From the NCBI GenBank assembly GCA_017466125.1, contig JAFTUS010000112.1:1-48602 (forward strand): DNA of 48,602 bases, in the 5' to 3' direction. A program made the translations under genes and the position numbers. This DNA is from Lentisphaeria bacterium (lineage in GTDB: Bacteria > Verrucomicrobiota > Lentisphaeria > Victivallales > Victivallaceae). This document shows positions 1 through 7,994 of this stretch, piece after piece. Each line of letters begins with the position of its first letter. The first letter of the stretch is position 1. Below the pieces are notes generated by a model that saw nothing but the letters and a program-made list of their open reading frames with translations, did no database searches and was not told the origin of the DNA.

Positions 1-87
1 AGGGGGCGGGGCGCACCCCTCTGGACTCCCCCAAAAGCAGATGTGGCGTGGGCACCTGTCGACAGCGCGGTTGCCCTTGGTGCGGCG

Positions 88-201
88 AGCAGAGGCTCTT
101 GGTATCGGCTTTTGGCGCAGATTACGGCGTTGTCGCCCTCAAACGCAGCCAGCAGAGGCTCTTGGTATCGGCTTTTGGCGCAGATTACGGCGTAGTCGCC
201 C
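88..201. repeat. 51-nt direct repeat, two copies, 63-nt period
   Basis: Bases 88-138 and 151-201 are the same 51-nt sequence with one mismatch (T131 versus A194), separated by 12 nt. The stretch 1-385, downstream of the Xer recombinase gene, is GC-rich. The two overlapping plus-strand ORFs across it carry the same duplicated peptide, which follows from the DNA repeat, and I do not believe they are genes. A 9-bp inverted repeat (281-289 with 339-347) lies further right. I see nothing else in this margin. Confidence 0.85.
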
Positions 202-385
202 CCCGCTGTCGCAGCCAAACGCCCCCAAACAACCCCTCCGCAGTTCGACCACGGCAGATGTATCGCGAGGCAAGGTCGCAGTCAAATTGAGGCGGCTTCA
301 AGGGAGTGGACTTGTGTCCATGACCGCAGAAGACAATGCAATTTGACAAGAGATTGCCCGCGAGACGCTGCCGCACGCCTCTTTC

Positions 386-1360
386 TCAAGAACCGCTCTT
401 ATTCCCCTTTGCGCGAGGGTGGGCAGTATGGTATATTTTTTTCATGCGTTCAACGCTGACGTGGGTGTATATCTGGGTGGTACTTAAATTTTCGTGTCCC
501 AGCATTTCCTGAACGTTGCGCAAATCGACTCCGGCATCCAGCAAATGAGTGGCGAAAGAGTGACGTAATTTGTGAGGTGTGATGTCCGGCGGCAGTCCGG
601 CGGCCGTGAGGTAGTTTTTCAAATTGCGCTGAAAGGACCTTGCCGTGAGACGTTCCCCGAAGCGGTTGAGAAATACCGGCGAATCCGTCTGGCGGGTCCC
701 TCCGACCATGTTCCGCAGTCTGAAATACGCCAGCAATGCGGTTTTTGCTTTCTGTCCCAGTACGCCGTAACGCTCTTTTTTTCCTTTGCCGCGCAGTTTT
801 GCCACGCCGCCGACCAGATCGATGTCGCCCATATCCATACCCACTGCCTCGCTGACACGCATTCCGGCGGAATAGATCGTTTCGATCAACGCCAGATCAC
901 GGGCAGCGGAAAAAGAGGCACTCTCTTCGGTTTTGCTCAAACCGTTGGCGAGAGCCCACTCCCAGTAGCGGGGGACTACGTCGGTCAACTGGTCGATCTG
1001 CGGCACGCTCAAAACCTGCGGGAGAGGTTTGTCCGCCTTGATGCTGTAAAGATGGACAAAGGGATTTTTGAGAATACCGTTGTGGCGCATCATGTAGCGG
1101 AAAAAAGAACTCAACGCTGAACGTTTCCGCTGCATGGAACGTTTGGAGTTGCCCGCTTCACGCAGAATGGAGAGAAAACGGCGCGCCTGATCGGCATCGA
1201 CACTTGCCCAGTCGTTGAACTCTTCTCCGCACTCCCGTACTTTTTCCAGAAATTCCAGAATATCGCTTTTGTAGGCTTCTACGGTATGGTCACTGTAATT
1301 GCGTTCCCGCCGTAAATAGTGCAGAAACTCCGTCAGAAAAGGTCCCATTTCAACAATCAC
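386..1360 (-). CDS. xerC: Tyrosine recombinase, XerC/XerD type
   Basis: Site-specific tyrosine recombinase of 324 residues, the usual XerC/D length, which would resolve chromosome dimers at dif. It has an N-terminal SAM-like core-binding domain (about residues 6-95) and a C-terminal catalytic domain carrying the full set: Arg168 in GMRVSEA, a beta-hairpin Lys near 192-194, His263 and Arg266 in HKLRHSFATHLLDAG, His289 in LGHENLSTTQIYTHV, and the nucleophile Tyr298. The GTG start overlaps the ftsZ stop by 4 nt (GTGA), so it is the last gene of an ftsA-ftsZ-xer unit and probably translationally coupled. An in-frame ATG lies four codons later. XerC versus XerD cannot be decided from this sequence alone. 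Placement beside division genes fits a housekeeping recombinase better than a phage integrase. Confidence 0.9.
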   Translation of the reverse strand: MIVEMGPFLTEFLHYLRRERNYSDHTVEAYKSDILEFLEKVRECGEEFNDWASVDADQARRFLSILREAGNSKRSMQRKRSALSSFFRYMMRHNGILKNPFVHLYSIKADKPLPQVLSVPQIDQLTDVVPRYWEWALANGLSKTEESASFSAARDLALIETIYSAGMRVSEAVGMDMGDIDLVGGVAKLRGKGKKERYGVLGQKAKTALLAYFRLRNMVGGTRQTDSPVFLNRFGERLTARSFQRNLKNYLTAAGLPPDITPHKLRHSFATHLLDAGVDLRNVQEMLGHENLSTTQIYTHVSVERMKKIYHTAHPRAKGNKSGS

Positions 1361-2580
1361 CGATCAGCAGTTTTCCCCGTATCGACGACAATTCCACGCC
1401 GCTGGAATGTGGGGATGTCGAGGTTTTCCCCCTCCCAGATCACAGGAGCGGTCTTTTCCATGATCCCCCTTGTGACGACATCCATGGGCAGAAGCTGCTG
1501 GATGGCATCGTCGTTTTCAGTGACCTCTGCCGCCGTTTTGCGGCTTCTGCGCGGACGGCTTGCGGTCGGGGCGGTATCGGCGGACGTTTTGCTTACGCCG
1601 AGTTCGCCTTCGCGGTCAAATTCGACCGCCAGAGCGCAGAGCAGAAATTCATCCGTGAATGTTCCGGAGGCGGCAACTCCCGTTGCGAGCTGACACTCTC
1701 TGCCGGTATGCTGTTCCGCCAGTTCCAGCAGGGCTTTGGTTTCGCCCAGTGCGAGATCCTGCGGACCGACCAGCGAGAGGATAACGGCATCGGCTTTCTG
1801 CAATTTTTCAGCACCTCCCAGCAGGGGGGAACGCAGGAGTTGACTCATGCACTCCTGTACCCGCGAATTGGAATTGCTTTCGCCGCGTACCAGCGAAACG
1901 CCGAAACTGCAATAACTTTTCCGCCGTTTGAGTATCGTTAAAAATGAACTGAAATCGGTATGGAGCAAATTTCCCTGCGTCAGGACAACAGTAAGGGCGA
2001 GGATTGTCCGTGAAACCTCCTGATCCGCCAGAGCAAAAGCATCGCTCAGTTTCGTCGTGGGCTCCAGAACCGAAAAGAGAAGATCATTGGGCAGACAAAT
2101 CACGGCATCCGCCAGACCGGTCAACTCTTTTTTGAGCGTATCTTCCGCGATTTTCCGGCGGCTGTGCCCTTCCAGAGAGAAAGGCAGTGTCAGGAGGAAC
2201 ATCACCGGAATATTCAATTTGTGAGCGACACTGACTGCCACCTGCGCCCCGCCGGAGCATGTGCCTCCGCCGAGTCCGCCGATCACCAGCAGAAGCGAAC
2301 TGCCGTCGATCGCCTTTTCCAGTTCGGTGCGTTCATGGGCAACGGCCCGCTGACCGTCGAGCGGACTTCCGCCGCACCCGGCACCGTCCCGCCAGCAGAC
2401 GCCTGCCAATATCTGTTTTTCCGGCGGCAGTCCCGAGGCTTCCAACGCTTCGCGGTCCGTATCGACCGCCAGCAAGTTCAGCGGTTCCGCCAGCGGATTT
2501 CCGGCGATCTGCCGCATGATGCGGCAACCGGCTCCGCCCAGAGCCATCACTGAGATTTTTTTATCAACACTTTCACTCAT
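1357..2580 (-). CDS. ftsZ: Divergent FtsZ-like tubulin homologue
   Basis: Tubulin/FtsZ-family protein of 407 residues directly downstream of ftsA (3-nt gap; AGGA ribosome site inside ftsA). Fold landmarks are clear: an N-terminal glycine loop, a T4 signature at about 103-111, the block LTLPFSLEGHSRRKIAE matching the FtsZ T5 region, PNDLLFSVL, and a C-terminal peptide with DIPTFQRR that resembles the FtsA/ZipA-binding tail of FtsZ. Key positions differ from canonical FtsZ. The signature reads GGGTCSGGA instead of GGGTGTGAA, the first loop reads GGAGCR rather than GGGGxN, and the T7 synergy loop (residues 207-212) reads H-T-D-F-S-S in place of N-x-D-F-A-D, so the second catalytic aspartate is absent. 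GTP hydrolysis may be weak or lost. It could be this lineage's main FtsZ or a specialised paralogue. Confidence 0.85.
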   Translation of the reverse strand: MSESVDKKISVMALGGAGCRIMRQIAGNPLAEPLNLLAVDTDREALEASGLPPEKQILAGVCWRDGAGCGGSPLDGQRAVAHERTELEKAIDGSSLLLVIGGLGGGTCSGGAQVAVSVAHKLNIPVMFLLTLPFSLEGHSRRKIAEDTLKKELTGLADAVICLPNDLLFSVLEPTTKLSDAFALADQEVSRTILALTVVLTQGNLLHTDFSSFLTILKRRKSYCSFGVSLVRGESNSNSRVQECMSQLLRSPLLGGAEKLQKADAVILSLVGPQDLALGETKALLELAEQHTGRECQLATGVAASGTFTDEFLLCALAVEFDREGELGVSKTSADTAPTASRPRRSRKTAAEVTENDDAIQQLLPMDVVTRGIMEKTAPVIWEGENLDIPTFQRRGIVVDTGKTADR

Positions 2581-2584
2581 AATA

Positions 2585-3847
2585 TCATATCCTGAAAGAA
2601 TCTTTTAAATTACGGAACCCGCGGCGCGCTTTGTTGAGCAGAGAATCCAATACATCAATGGTGCGGCTGCCGCCCGCATCTGCCATGGCGTTGAAGTAAG
2701 CCGCGATGCGCAGCGCACCCCAGACGGTGCTGTGACGGGGCGTTAAAAGCCCGGTCGATGCTCCGGGGATCTCCAATGGCCGCCCGATCCGGCAGCCCGT
2801 TCCGAAAACCTCTTTGAAGAGGACGGCAGAACGGCAGAAGAGTGCGCCTCCGCCCGTGAGGACTCCGCCTCCGCCCAGTTCGACCATTGCACCGCGCTGG
2901 GTCAGGGTACGGCGGATCACATCATAAATTTCACGGATGCGCATATCGGCAATGGTTTCAAAAGAACCCAGCGGGATCTGCCGTTTGCGGGTTCCTTTGG
3001 CGTTGTATTCGATGTAGGGCTGGTGTTCGGCAAAGGCCCGTTCCAGTACGCCTTCGGTGAAAAGTTTGCGGCAGTAGTCAATGGGCAGATCCAGCCCGAT
3101 GGAGAGGTCGTTGCAGACGTGTTCAAAACCGATCGGGAGCATCCCGGAGGCAACCACGCCGCTGCCGTATTCCACAACGTAATTGGTCGTGCCTGCGCCG
3201 AGGTCGATGAGCAGAACGCCGTTTTCGCGTTCCTCCTCCGACAGGATGCCGAGGTCCGCCGCCAGCGGAGCGAAAGCCACGCAGAGCGGTGTTTCTTCAA
3301 AACCGGCATCACGGATGACGGAGCGGAAGTTTTCCAGCCGGGATGCCTGTGCGTGAACGACATGCACTGCCGCTTCCAGTTTTGTTCCGGAGAGGTTCAG
3401 CGGGTTGCGGACACGGCGGCCGTCGAGCCGGAAATAGGTGTCGGAACTGTTGATGATCTCACGATCAGGCGCAATATGGAAAATGCGGGCGTTATCGTGT
3501 GCCTCCATCTGTTCCGCTTCGGTGACTTTGTGATCCGCATTTTTGATGAATACGGTTCCCAGTCCTTCGTGAAAATCGATGCCGCAGCCGGTAACGCTGA
3601 CAACGATCATGCGGCAGTTGCTCAATTCGCGGTCGGAACTCTCTTCGGCGTCGTTGAATGCCTGCATAAGTTGTTCAAAGGCGAGTTCCATATTGTCGAT
3701 TTCGCCCTTGACCACAGAACCGGCGGCAGGCGCACTGCCCTGACCGATCACATTCAATCTGCCGTCGGCGAACGTTTCGCCCACCAGAACGTTGAATTTG
3801 GATGTCCCCAATTCAACCGCGCAGACAATCTCTCTCGGATGAAACAT
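2585..3847 (-). CDS. ftsA: Cell division protein FtsA
   Basis: Actin-like ATPase that tethers FtsZ filaments to the inner membrane; 420 residues, normal for FtsA. Visible parts are the N-terminal phosphate-1 segment (CAVELGTSKFNVLVGE), an SHS2/1C-type insert near 85-165, the second phosphate loop LLIDLGAGTTNYVV near residue 215, the adenosine motif ELGGGGVLTGGGAL near 325, and a basic amphipathic C-terminal helix (KARRGFRNLKDSFRI) typical of the membrane-targeting sequence. It is first in the ftsA-ftsZ-xer unit. A GGAGG ribosome site lies about 13 nt before the ATG. The upstream neighbour is a divergent lipoprotein gene, so the usual mur/ftsQ part of the dcw cluster is not adjacent here. Confidence 0.93.
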   Translation of the reverse strand: MFHPREIVCAVELGTSKFNVLVGETFADGRLNVIGQGSAPAAGSVVKGEIDNMELAFEQLMQAFNDAEESSDRELSNCRMIVVSVTGCGIDFHEGLGTVFIKNADHKVTEAEQMEAHDNARIFHIAPDREIINSSDTYFRLDGRRVRNPLNLSGTKLEAAVHVVHAQASRLENFRSVIRDAGFEETPLCVAFAPLAADLGILSEEERENGVLLIDLGAGTTNYVVEYGSGVVASGMLPIGFEHVCNDLSIGLDLPIDYCRKLFTEGVLERAFAEHQPYIEYNAKGTRKRQIPLGSFETIADMRIREIYDVIRRTLTQRGAMVELGGGGVLTGGGALFCRSAVLFKEVFGTGCRIGRPLEIPGASTGLLTPRHSTVWGALRIAAYFNAMADAGGSRTIDVLDSLLNKARRGFRNLKDSFRI

Positions 3848-3925
3848 TTTTCTGTAAAAACCTCCACAAAATACCGTCAGAAAAAAGAAAATACAAACTT
3901 CCTGACAGTTTCCTGAAAAAATCCC

Positions 3926-3954
3926 TTGAAATAATAAAGATGTGAATGTACTTT
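3926..3954 (+). promoter_or_regulatory. Possible sigma70-type promoter for the lipoprotein-nrdR genes
   Basis: TTGAAA at 3926-3931, a 17-nt spacer and TACTTT at 3949-3954, about 28 nt before the lipoprotein ATG. The -10 is weak, so this is tentative. Confidence 0.4.
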
Positions 3955-3982
3955 ATTTCAAATGCAAAAGGAGAAATAAATC

Positions 3983-5032
3983 ATGTTTTTTTCAAAATTT
4001 TATCTTTTTGCCCTTTTGGGCGGGGTTTTTCTGCTTTCCGGATGCGCTTCGACAGAACCGGTGCGCTTGCCGCGGCCGGATAAAAAAGAGCAGTTGCGCC
4101 AGGAACAGAAAGCCGCTGCGCTGGCGGAAAAAATCACCGCTTTCGCCATCCGCGGAACTGCGCTTAACCGGAATACACTGCTTCTCCGGGAACCGGAACT
4201 GCTGGTGGAACGTTTGAAACATCTCGGCTTCAACCGTGTGTTTTTCCATCTTTCACCGGAAGAGGAGATCGATGAAACTATTGCCGTATTCAATGCCCGG
4301 TGCCGCCGTGCCGGTGTCGATGTATACGCCTGTTTCCGGCAGAGCGATGCCGTTTACAAGCCAGCCGCCGGGGCTTTCTGGCGCAAATGTACTGCAAAAA
4401 AGGTGACACTTGCCGCAGTCGCGGCGGAGTTTGCGGAAAAGAACCGTGATCTGCCGGAAGAACAGCAGTTCAAAGGAGTGGTTCTTGTCATGACTCCTCA
4501 CTTGTTCACCCCCTCCGTCCCGTTCCGTCCTGCGAACTGTCCCTATGCCTGGGACAGCAAACGCTTCGGAGCAGGGCTGGATAATGAAGCATTGATGAAT
4601 TACAGCATCCGTGAGGTGGGAAACGCCGCCGCCGCAGTTGCTCCGCTGCCGGTCATGGTACAGATCCCGGACTTTTATTACAACTGGGTCAAATCCGGCA
4701 AACTGCCAGCCGGTACGCTGCTGAAGTTTTCGGCTTCCGGCAGCGGCAAAGCGCGGGAACTGGTGCTGCTCAACAGCGGCAACAAGCCCTCTGAACTTTT
4801 CAGCAAGGTCGAGGCGGGGCTGAAAAGCACTCCGGCGGCAGTTCCGGTGCTGGTAGCAGTGAACCTCGCTCCGCATACTGCCGTTACCAAAGGCGAACTG
4901 CGCCGCCGCAACTGGGGTGATCTTGTGCGCAGTATCCGTTATGCAGCAGGGAGATACCGGGGCAGCCGGGACATCTCCGGCGTGATCCTCGGCCCGTACA
5001 GCCGCCTTGAAATTCTGTTGGAGGAGAAATAA
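3983..5032 (+). CDS. Hypothetical lipoprotein, possible TIM-barrel domain
   Basis: Not a family I recognise. The 349-residue product starts with a lipoprotein signal peptide whose lipobox is L18-S19-G20-C21, followed by Ala, so it should be sorted to the outer membrane. A charged Lys/Glu/Gln stretch (residues 33-50) follows, then alternating strand/helix segments (LKHLGFNRVFFHL, AGVDVYACF, FKGVVLVMTPHLF, PLPVMVQIPDFYY) that resemble the periodicity of a glycoside-hydrolase-like barrel, though I see no catalytic motif. AAAAGGAG lies 8-9 nt before the ATG. Its stop is only 2 nt before nrdR, so the two are co-transcribed, which gives no functional clue. Confidence 0.8.
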   Translation: MFFSKFYLFALLGGVFLLSGCASTEPVRLPRPDKKEQLRQEQKAAALAEKITAFAIRGTALNRNTLLLREPELLVERLKHLGFNRVFFHLSPEEEIDETIAVFNARCRRAGVDVYACFRQSDAVYKPAAGAFWRKCTAKKVTLAAVAAEFAEKNRDLPEEQQFKGVVLVMTPHLFTPSVPFRPANCPYAWDSKRFGAGLDNEALMNYSIREVGNAAAAVAPLPVMVQIPDFYYNWVKSGKLPAGTLLKFSASGSGKARELVLLNSGNKPSELFSKVEAGLKSTPAAVPVLVAVNLAPHTAVTKGELRRRNWGDLVRSIRYAAGRYRGSRDISGVILGPYSRLEILLEEK

Positions 5033-5034
5033 TC

Positions 5035-5481
5035 ATGCGTTGTCCGAAATGTGGAAGCAATGATGACAAAGTCATCGACTCCCGTGCCGTCAAAGAGGGC
5101 GCAGGCGTCCGCCGCCGCCGGGAGTGCATCGCCTGTGCCTGCCGTTTCACTACGATCGAAGGGATCATCCCCGAAGAACTCAAAGTCATAAAGAACAACA
5201 GCATCCGGGAGGATTACGACCGGGATAAACTCCGCCGCGGCATCACCAATGCCTGTTACAAACGTCCCGTTTCCAGCGATGACATCGACCGGATCGTGGA
5301 GGAGGTTTCCGCCTCGCTTTTCCGTGATTTTGACAAGGAGGTTTCCAGCCGTGAGATCGGCAACAGGGTCATGGAACAGTTGCGAAAAGTCGATCAGGTC
5401 GCCTATGTCCGTTTTGCTTCCGTCTACCGCAAATTCAAGGATGTGGAAGAGTTCATCGAAGAGATCCGCGCGCTGAAATGA
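5035..5481 (+). CDS. nrdR: Transcriptional repressor NrdR
   Basis: Repressor of ribonucleotide reductase genes that senses ATP/dATP. The 148 residues match the family length. The N-terminal zinc ribbon has Cys3, Cys6, Cys31 and Cys34 in the contexts RCPKC and ECIAC, followed by the DNA-binding basic stretch RRRRE and an ATP-cone domain (about 46-136, VIKNNSIREDYDRDKLRRGI). It starts 2 nt after the lipoprotein stop. NrdR boxes were not sought genome-wide; no nrd gene is in this window. Confidence 0.95.
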   Translation: MRCPKCGSNDDKVIDSRAVKEGAGVRRRRECIACACRFTTIEGIIPEELKVIKNNSIREDYDRDKLRRGITNACYKRPVSSDDIDRIVEEVSASLFRDFDKEVSSREIGNRVMEQLRKVDQVAYVRFASVYRKFKDVEEFIEEIRALK

Positions 5482-5483
5482 AC

Positions 5484-5512
5484 TTGACAAAAACGGAATT
5501 ATGGAGTATATT
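5484..5512 (+). promoter_or_regulatory. Strong sigma70-type promoter before the FabK-like gene
   Basis: TTGACA (5484-5489), a 17-nt spacer and TATATT (5507-5512), beginning 2 nt after the nrdR stop. This makes 5547 the start of a new unit that probably continues through mreC-mreD-PBP2. Confidence 0.75.
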
Positions 5513-5546
5513 ATAGCATGTTTCAACCCCCAGAAAAGGAGTTATC

Positions 5547-6572
5547 ATGAAAGAACTTTCATTACTGAAACCATTTTTGAGCCGCGGGCAGGAGTTCCTC
5601 GGCGTTGAATATCCGATCCTCTGCGGAGCAATGACCTGGGTCTCCGAACCCAAACTGGTTTCCGCCGTCTGCAATGCGGGCGGTTTCGGCTGCCTTGCCG
5701 GTGGAAATGCCCCGACGGATATTCTCAAAAAACAGATACTTGAACTGAAATCCCTGACGGATAAGAATTTCGCCGTCAACCTCATCACCATCGCCCCCGC
5801 CTACAAAGATCATCTGGCAATGTTGGCGGAGGTCAAAGTGCCGTATATCGTCTTTGCGGGAAGTTTCCCCCGTGAAAATGAGATCGCCGCCGCCAAAGCG
5901 ACCGGGGCAAAAGTGATGTGCTTCGCCTCCACGGTCTCCATCGCCGAGCGGATGATCCGTTTCGGAGCCGATGCCCTGATTTTGGAAGGCAGTGAGGCGG
6001 GCGGTCATATCGGACACGTTTCCACCACCGTTCTGCTTCAGCAGGTGTTGTATAAATTTGCCGATCAACTGCCGATCTTCATCGCCGGCGGTATCGCCAC
6101 CGGCAAGATGATGGCGCACCTTCTGCTTATGGGTGCGGCGGGCGTCCAGCTCGGGACCCGTTTTGTAATGACCCATGAATCCACAGTACACCCTGCTTTC
6201 AAAGATGTTTTCAAGCGGGCCAAGGCGCGTGATGCCATCTCCACGCCGCAGTACGACTCCAAACTCCCCGTGGTTGCGGTGCGTGCGCTCCGCAACAAAG
6301 GAACGGATGAATTCGGCAAACTCCAACTGCGTCTGCTCAAGGAGCTGGAAGCCGGAACGATCCACCGTCAGGCAGCACAGGAGGAGGTCGAAAAATTCTG
6401 GGTCGGTGCTTTGCGCCGCGCCGCCGTTGACGGCGATGTGGAAAACGGTTCACTCATGGCGGGCCAGTCCGTCGGTCTGGTCGATGAGATCATGAGTGTC
6501 CGCGACGTCATCGAAGAACTTCTGACCGATGCGGAGGACACCCTCGGCGTAATCAAAGGACGTTTCAACTGA
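5547..6572 (+). CDS. FabK-like enoyl-ACP reductase II / nitronate monooxygenase family flavoprotein
   Basis: FMN-dependent TIM-barrel protein of the 2-nitropropane dioxygenase family, 341 residues. Family marks are the N-terminal YPILCGAMTWVS, the flavin and active-site segment LILEGSEAGGHIGH with its conserved histidine, and the phosphate-binding IAGGIATGKMMAHLLLMGAAGVQLGTRF. Members are either FabK-type enoyl-ACP reductases of fatty-acid synthesis or nitronate monooxygenases; the sequence alone does not settle which, though a FabK role is reasonable in an anaerobe. It has its own promoter and an AAAGGAG ribosome site, and ends 3 nt before mreC. Co-transcription with envelope genes fits a membrane-lipid role only weakly. 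Confidence 0.85.
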   Translation: MKELSLLKPFLSRGQEFLGVEYPILCGAMTWVSEPKLVSAVCNAGGFGCLAGGNAPTDILKKQILELKSLTDKNFAVNLITIAPAYKDHLAMLAEVKVPYIVFAGSFPRENEIAAAKATGAKVMCFASTVSIAERMIRFGADALILEGSEAGGHIGHVSTTVLLQQVLYKFADQLPIFIAGGIATGKMMAHLLLMGAAGVQLGTRFVMTHESTVHPAFKDVFKRAKARDAISTPQYDSKLPVVAVRALRNKGTDEFGKLQLRLLKELEAGTIHRQAAQEEVEKFWVGALRRAAVDGDVENGSLMAGQSVGLVDEIMSVRDVIEELLTDAEDTLGVIKGRFN

Positions 6573-6575
6573 CCT

Positions 6576-7436
6576 ATGGCAGGGCATTTCCGTAACGATC
6601 CCGGCAGAAATTGGACCATCCTGGCGGTGGTCCTGTTTTTGCTTCTGCTGCTTTTGGCGGGGTATCACTCCCTGCGGGAAGCGGCGGGGAGGTTTACCGG
6701 AAATTTCTTTTACCCCTATCTCTCTCTGGCGCGCGCCGCCCACGACAGACTTTCCGATCAGACTTTGCTCTTCTACAACCGTCTGGAACTGGCGGCAAGG
6801 GTGCGGCAGCTTACGGAAACCAACCGTCATCTGGCATTACAGGCATCTGCCGCCGCCGCTTTGCTCGACGAAAATGCCGAATTGCGCAAACTGCTTGATC
6901 TCACCCCTGCCGCCGGATGGAAATATGTTCCGGCGGAGATCATTCTCCGCGACCCGCAGCACTGGGAGGGCGTGCTTGTCATCAATCGCGGGCTTGAGTC
7001 GGGCATCCGTCCCGGAGCCGCCGCCGTTACGGTCACGCCTGACGGCAGACCCATTCTTGCCGGAGTCGTCCGGCAGGTCAACCGGAACTCCGCAGAGATC
7101 ATCACGGTACGCAACCCCGCTCTTCAGTGTTCGGTGCGGCTGATGAACAGCAATGCCACCGGGATACTGCACTCCGGCGGCCGCCGTCCCGGAGTCAACT
7201 CTGTGCCGATCGGATTTCTGCCCATGACTTTGCACCCTGTTCCCCGTGAAGCGGTATTCACCACCGGTTACGAGAACGGCATTCCCGCCGGGATCAAGAT
7301 CGGCGAAATGCTTTCGATAGAGGAAAATAACGGACTTTTCACCAATGATCTTCATTTGAGCGGAATGATGGAGCCTGCCGCCTATCTGGGCAGTATCCGC
7401 TTTCTGATGATAAGCTGCCGTGCCGACGGGAGGTGA
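6576..7436 (+). CDS. mreC: Rod shape-determining protein MreC
   Basis: Membrane-anchored elongasome scaffold, 286 residues. One transmembrane helix (about 13-29, ILAVVLFLLLLLLAGY) is followed by a coiled coil (about 70-105, RVRQLTETNRHLALQ to ENAELRKLLDL) and the periplasmic beta domain with the family patterns VLVINRGLESGIRPGAAVV-like, GVVRQVNRNSAEIITV and VFTTGYENGIPAGIKIGE. It begins 3 nt after the FabK-like gene and is followed 3 nt later by mreD. mreB is not in the window. Confidence 0.93.
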   Translation: MAGHFRNDPGRNWTILAVVLFLLLLLLAGYHSLREAAGRFTGNFFYPYLSLARAAHDRLSDQTLLFYNRLELAARVRQLTETNRHLALQASAAAALLDENAELRKLLDLTPAAGWKYVPAEIILRDPQHWEGVLVINRGLESGIRPGAAAVTVTPDGRPILAGVVRQVNRNSAEIITVRNPALQCSVRLMNSNATGILHSGGRRPGVNSVPIGFLPMTLHPVPREAVFTTGYENGIPAGIKIGEMLSIEENNGLFTNDLHLSGMMEPAAYLGSIRFLMISCRADGR

Positions 7437-7439
7437 GCG

Positions 7440-7994
7440 ATGCAACTTATTTTTGCTCTTTTGCTGGCTTTTCTTTCTCTGTTGGGAGAACTGCTGTGCG
7501 GTGCGCTGGGGGCGACTCCGCCGTTTCTGGCGATAACGGTCTTTTACCTTACCAAAGAAAATTCGCCCGCAGTTGGTATCTTTACTGCGATTTTCTGGGG
7601 ATTGCTTCAGGATCTTGCGCTGGGGCGGGATTTCCTTTTCACGCCCTTCAAACTGCTCATTCTTCTGGCGGTACTGCAACTGCTTTACCGCAAGCCCTGC
7701 CGTCATCTGGCAGAAGCATTTCCAGCGGGGGCGGTCATCGGGGCGGTCACTACGCTTGCCAACGCCCTCTGTGCCGGACTTTACGGGAATTTCCGTCCGG
7801 GCGGGGAGTTGGCGGCGGCTCTGTTTTTCAATTCGGCTGCCGTTGCGCTGTGGATGCCGGTACAACTTTTTTTCTCTGATTATCCGGCAGGGAAAATGAA
7901 ACTGCCGTTATTCTTCCAACCCGAAAAGACACCGGGCGGGAACCGTCAGCGGCGGATCCGTTCGCAGGTCATCCAGCGGGGGGAGAGGCCATGA
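7440..7994 (+). CDS. mreD: Rod shape-determining protein MreD
   Basis: Small polytopic membrane partner of MreC, 184 residues, with about five hydrophobic helices and a basic, glycine-rich C-terminal tail. Assignment rests on topology, the LLQDLALGRDFLFTPFK-type motif (G-x-L-Q-D in the family) and position between mreC and the PBP2 gene. GGGAGG lies just before the ATG, and the stop overlaps the next start by 4 nt (ATGA), indicating translational coupling. Confidence 0.9.
   Translation: MQLIFALLLAFLSLLGELLCGALGATPPFLAITVFYLTKENSPAVGIFTAIFWGLLQDLALGRDFLFTPFKLLILLAVLQLLYRKPCRHLAEAFPAGAVIGAVTTLANALCAGLYGNFRPGGELAAALFFNSAAVALWMPVQLFFSDYPAGKMKLPLFFQPEKTPGGNRQRRIRSQVIQRGERP

Noticed and set aside
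41-346. Plus-strand ORFs through the left margin (101 and 80 codons)
   Set aside because: They overlap in two frames, have no ribosome site, and their internal peptide repeat only mirrors the 51-nt DNA repeat.
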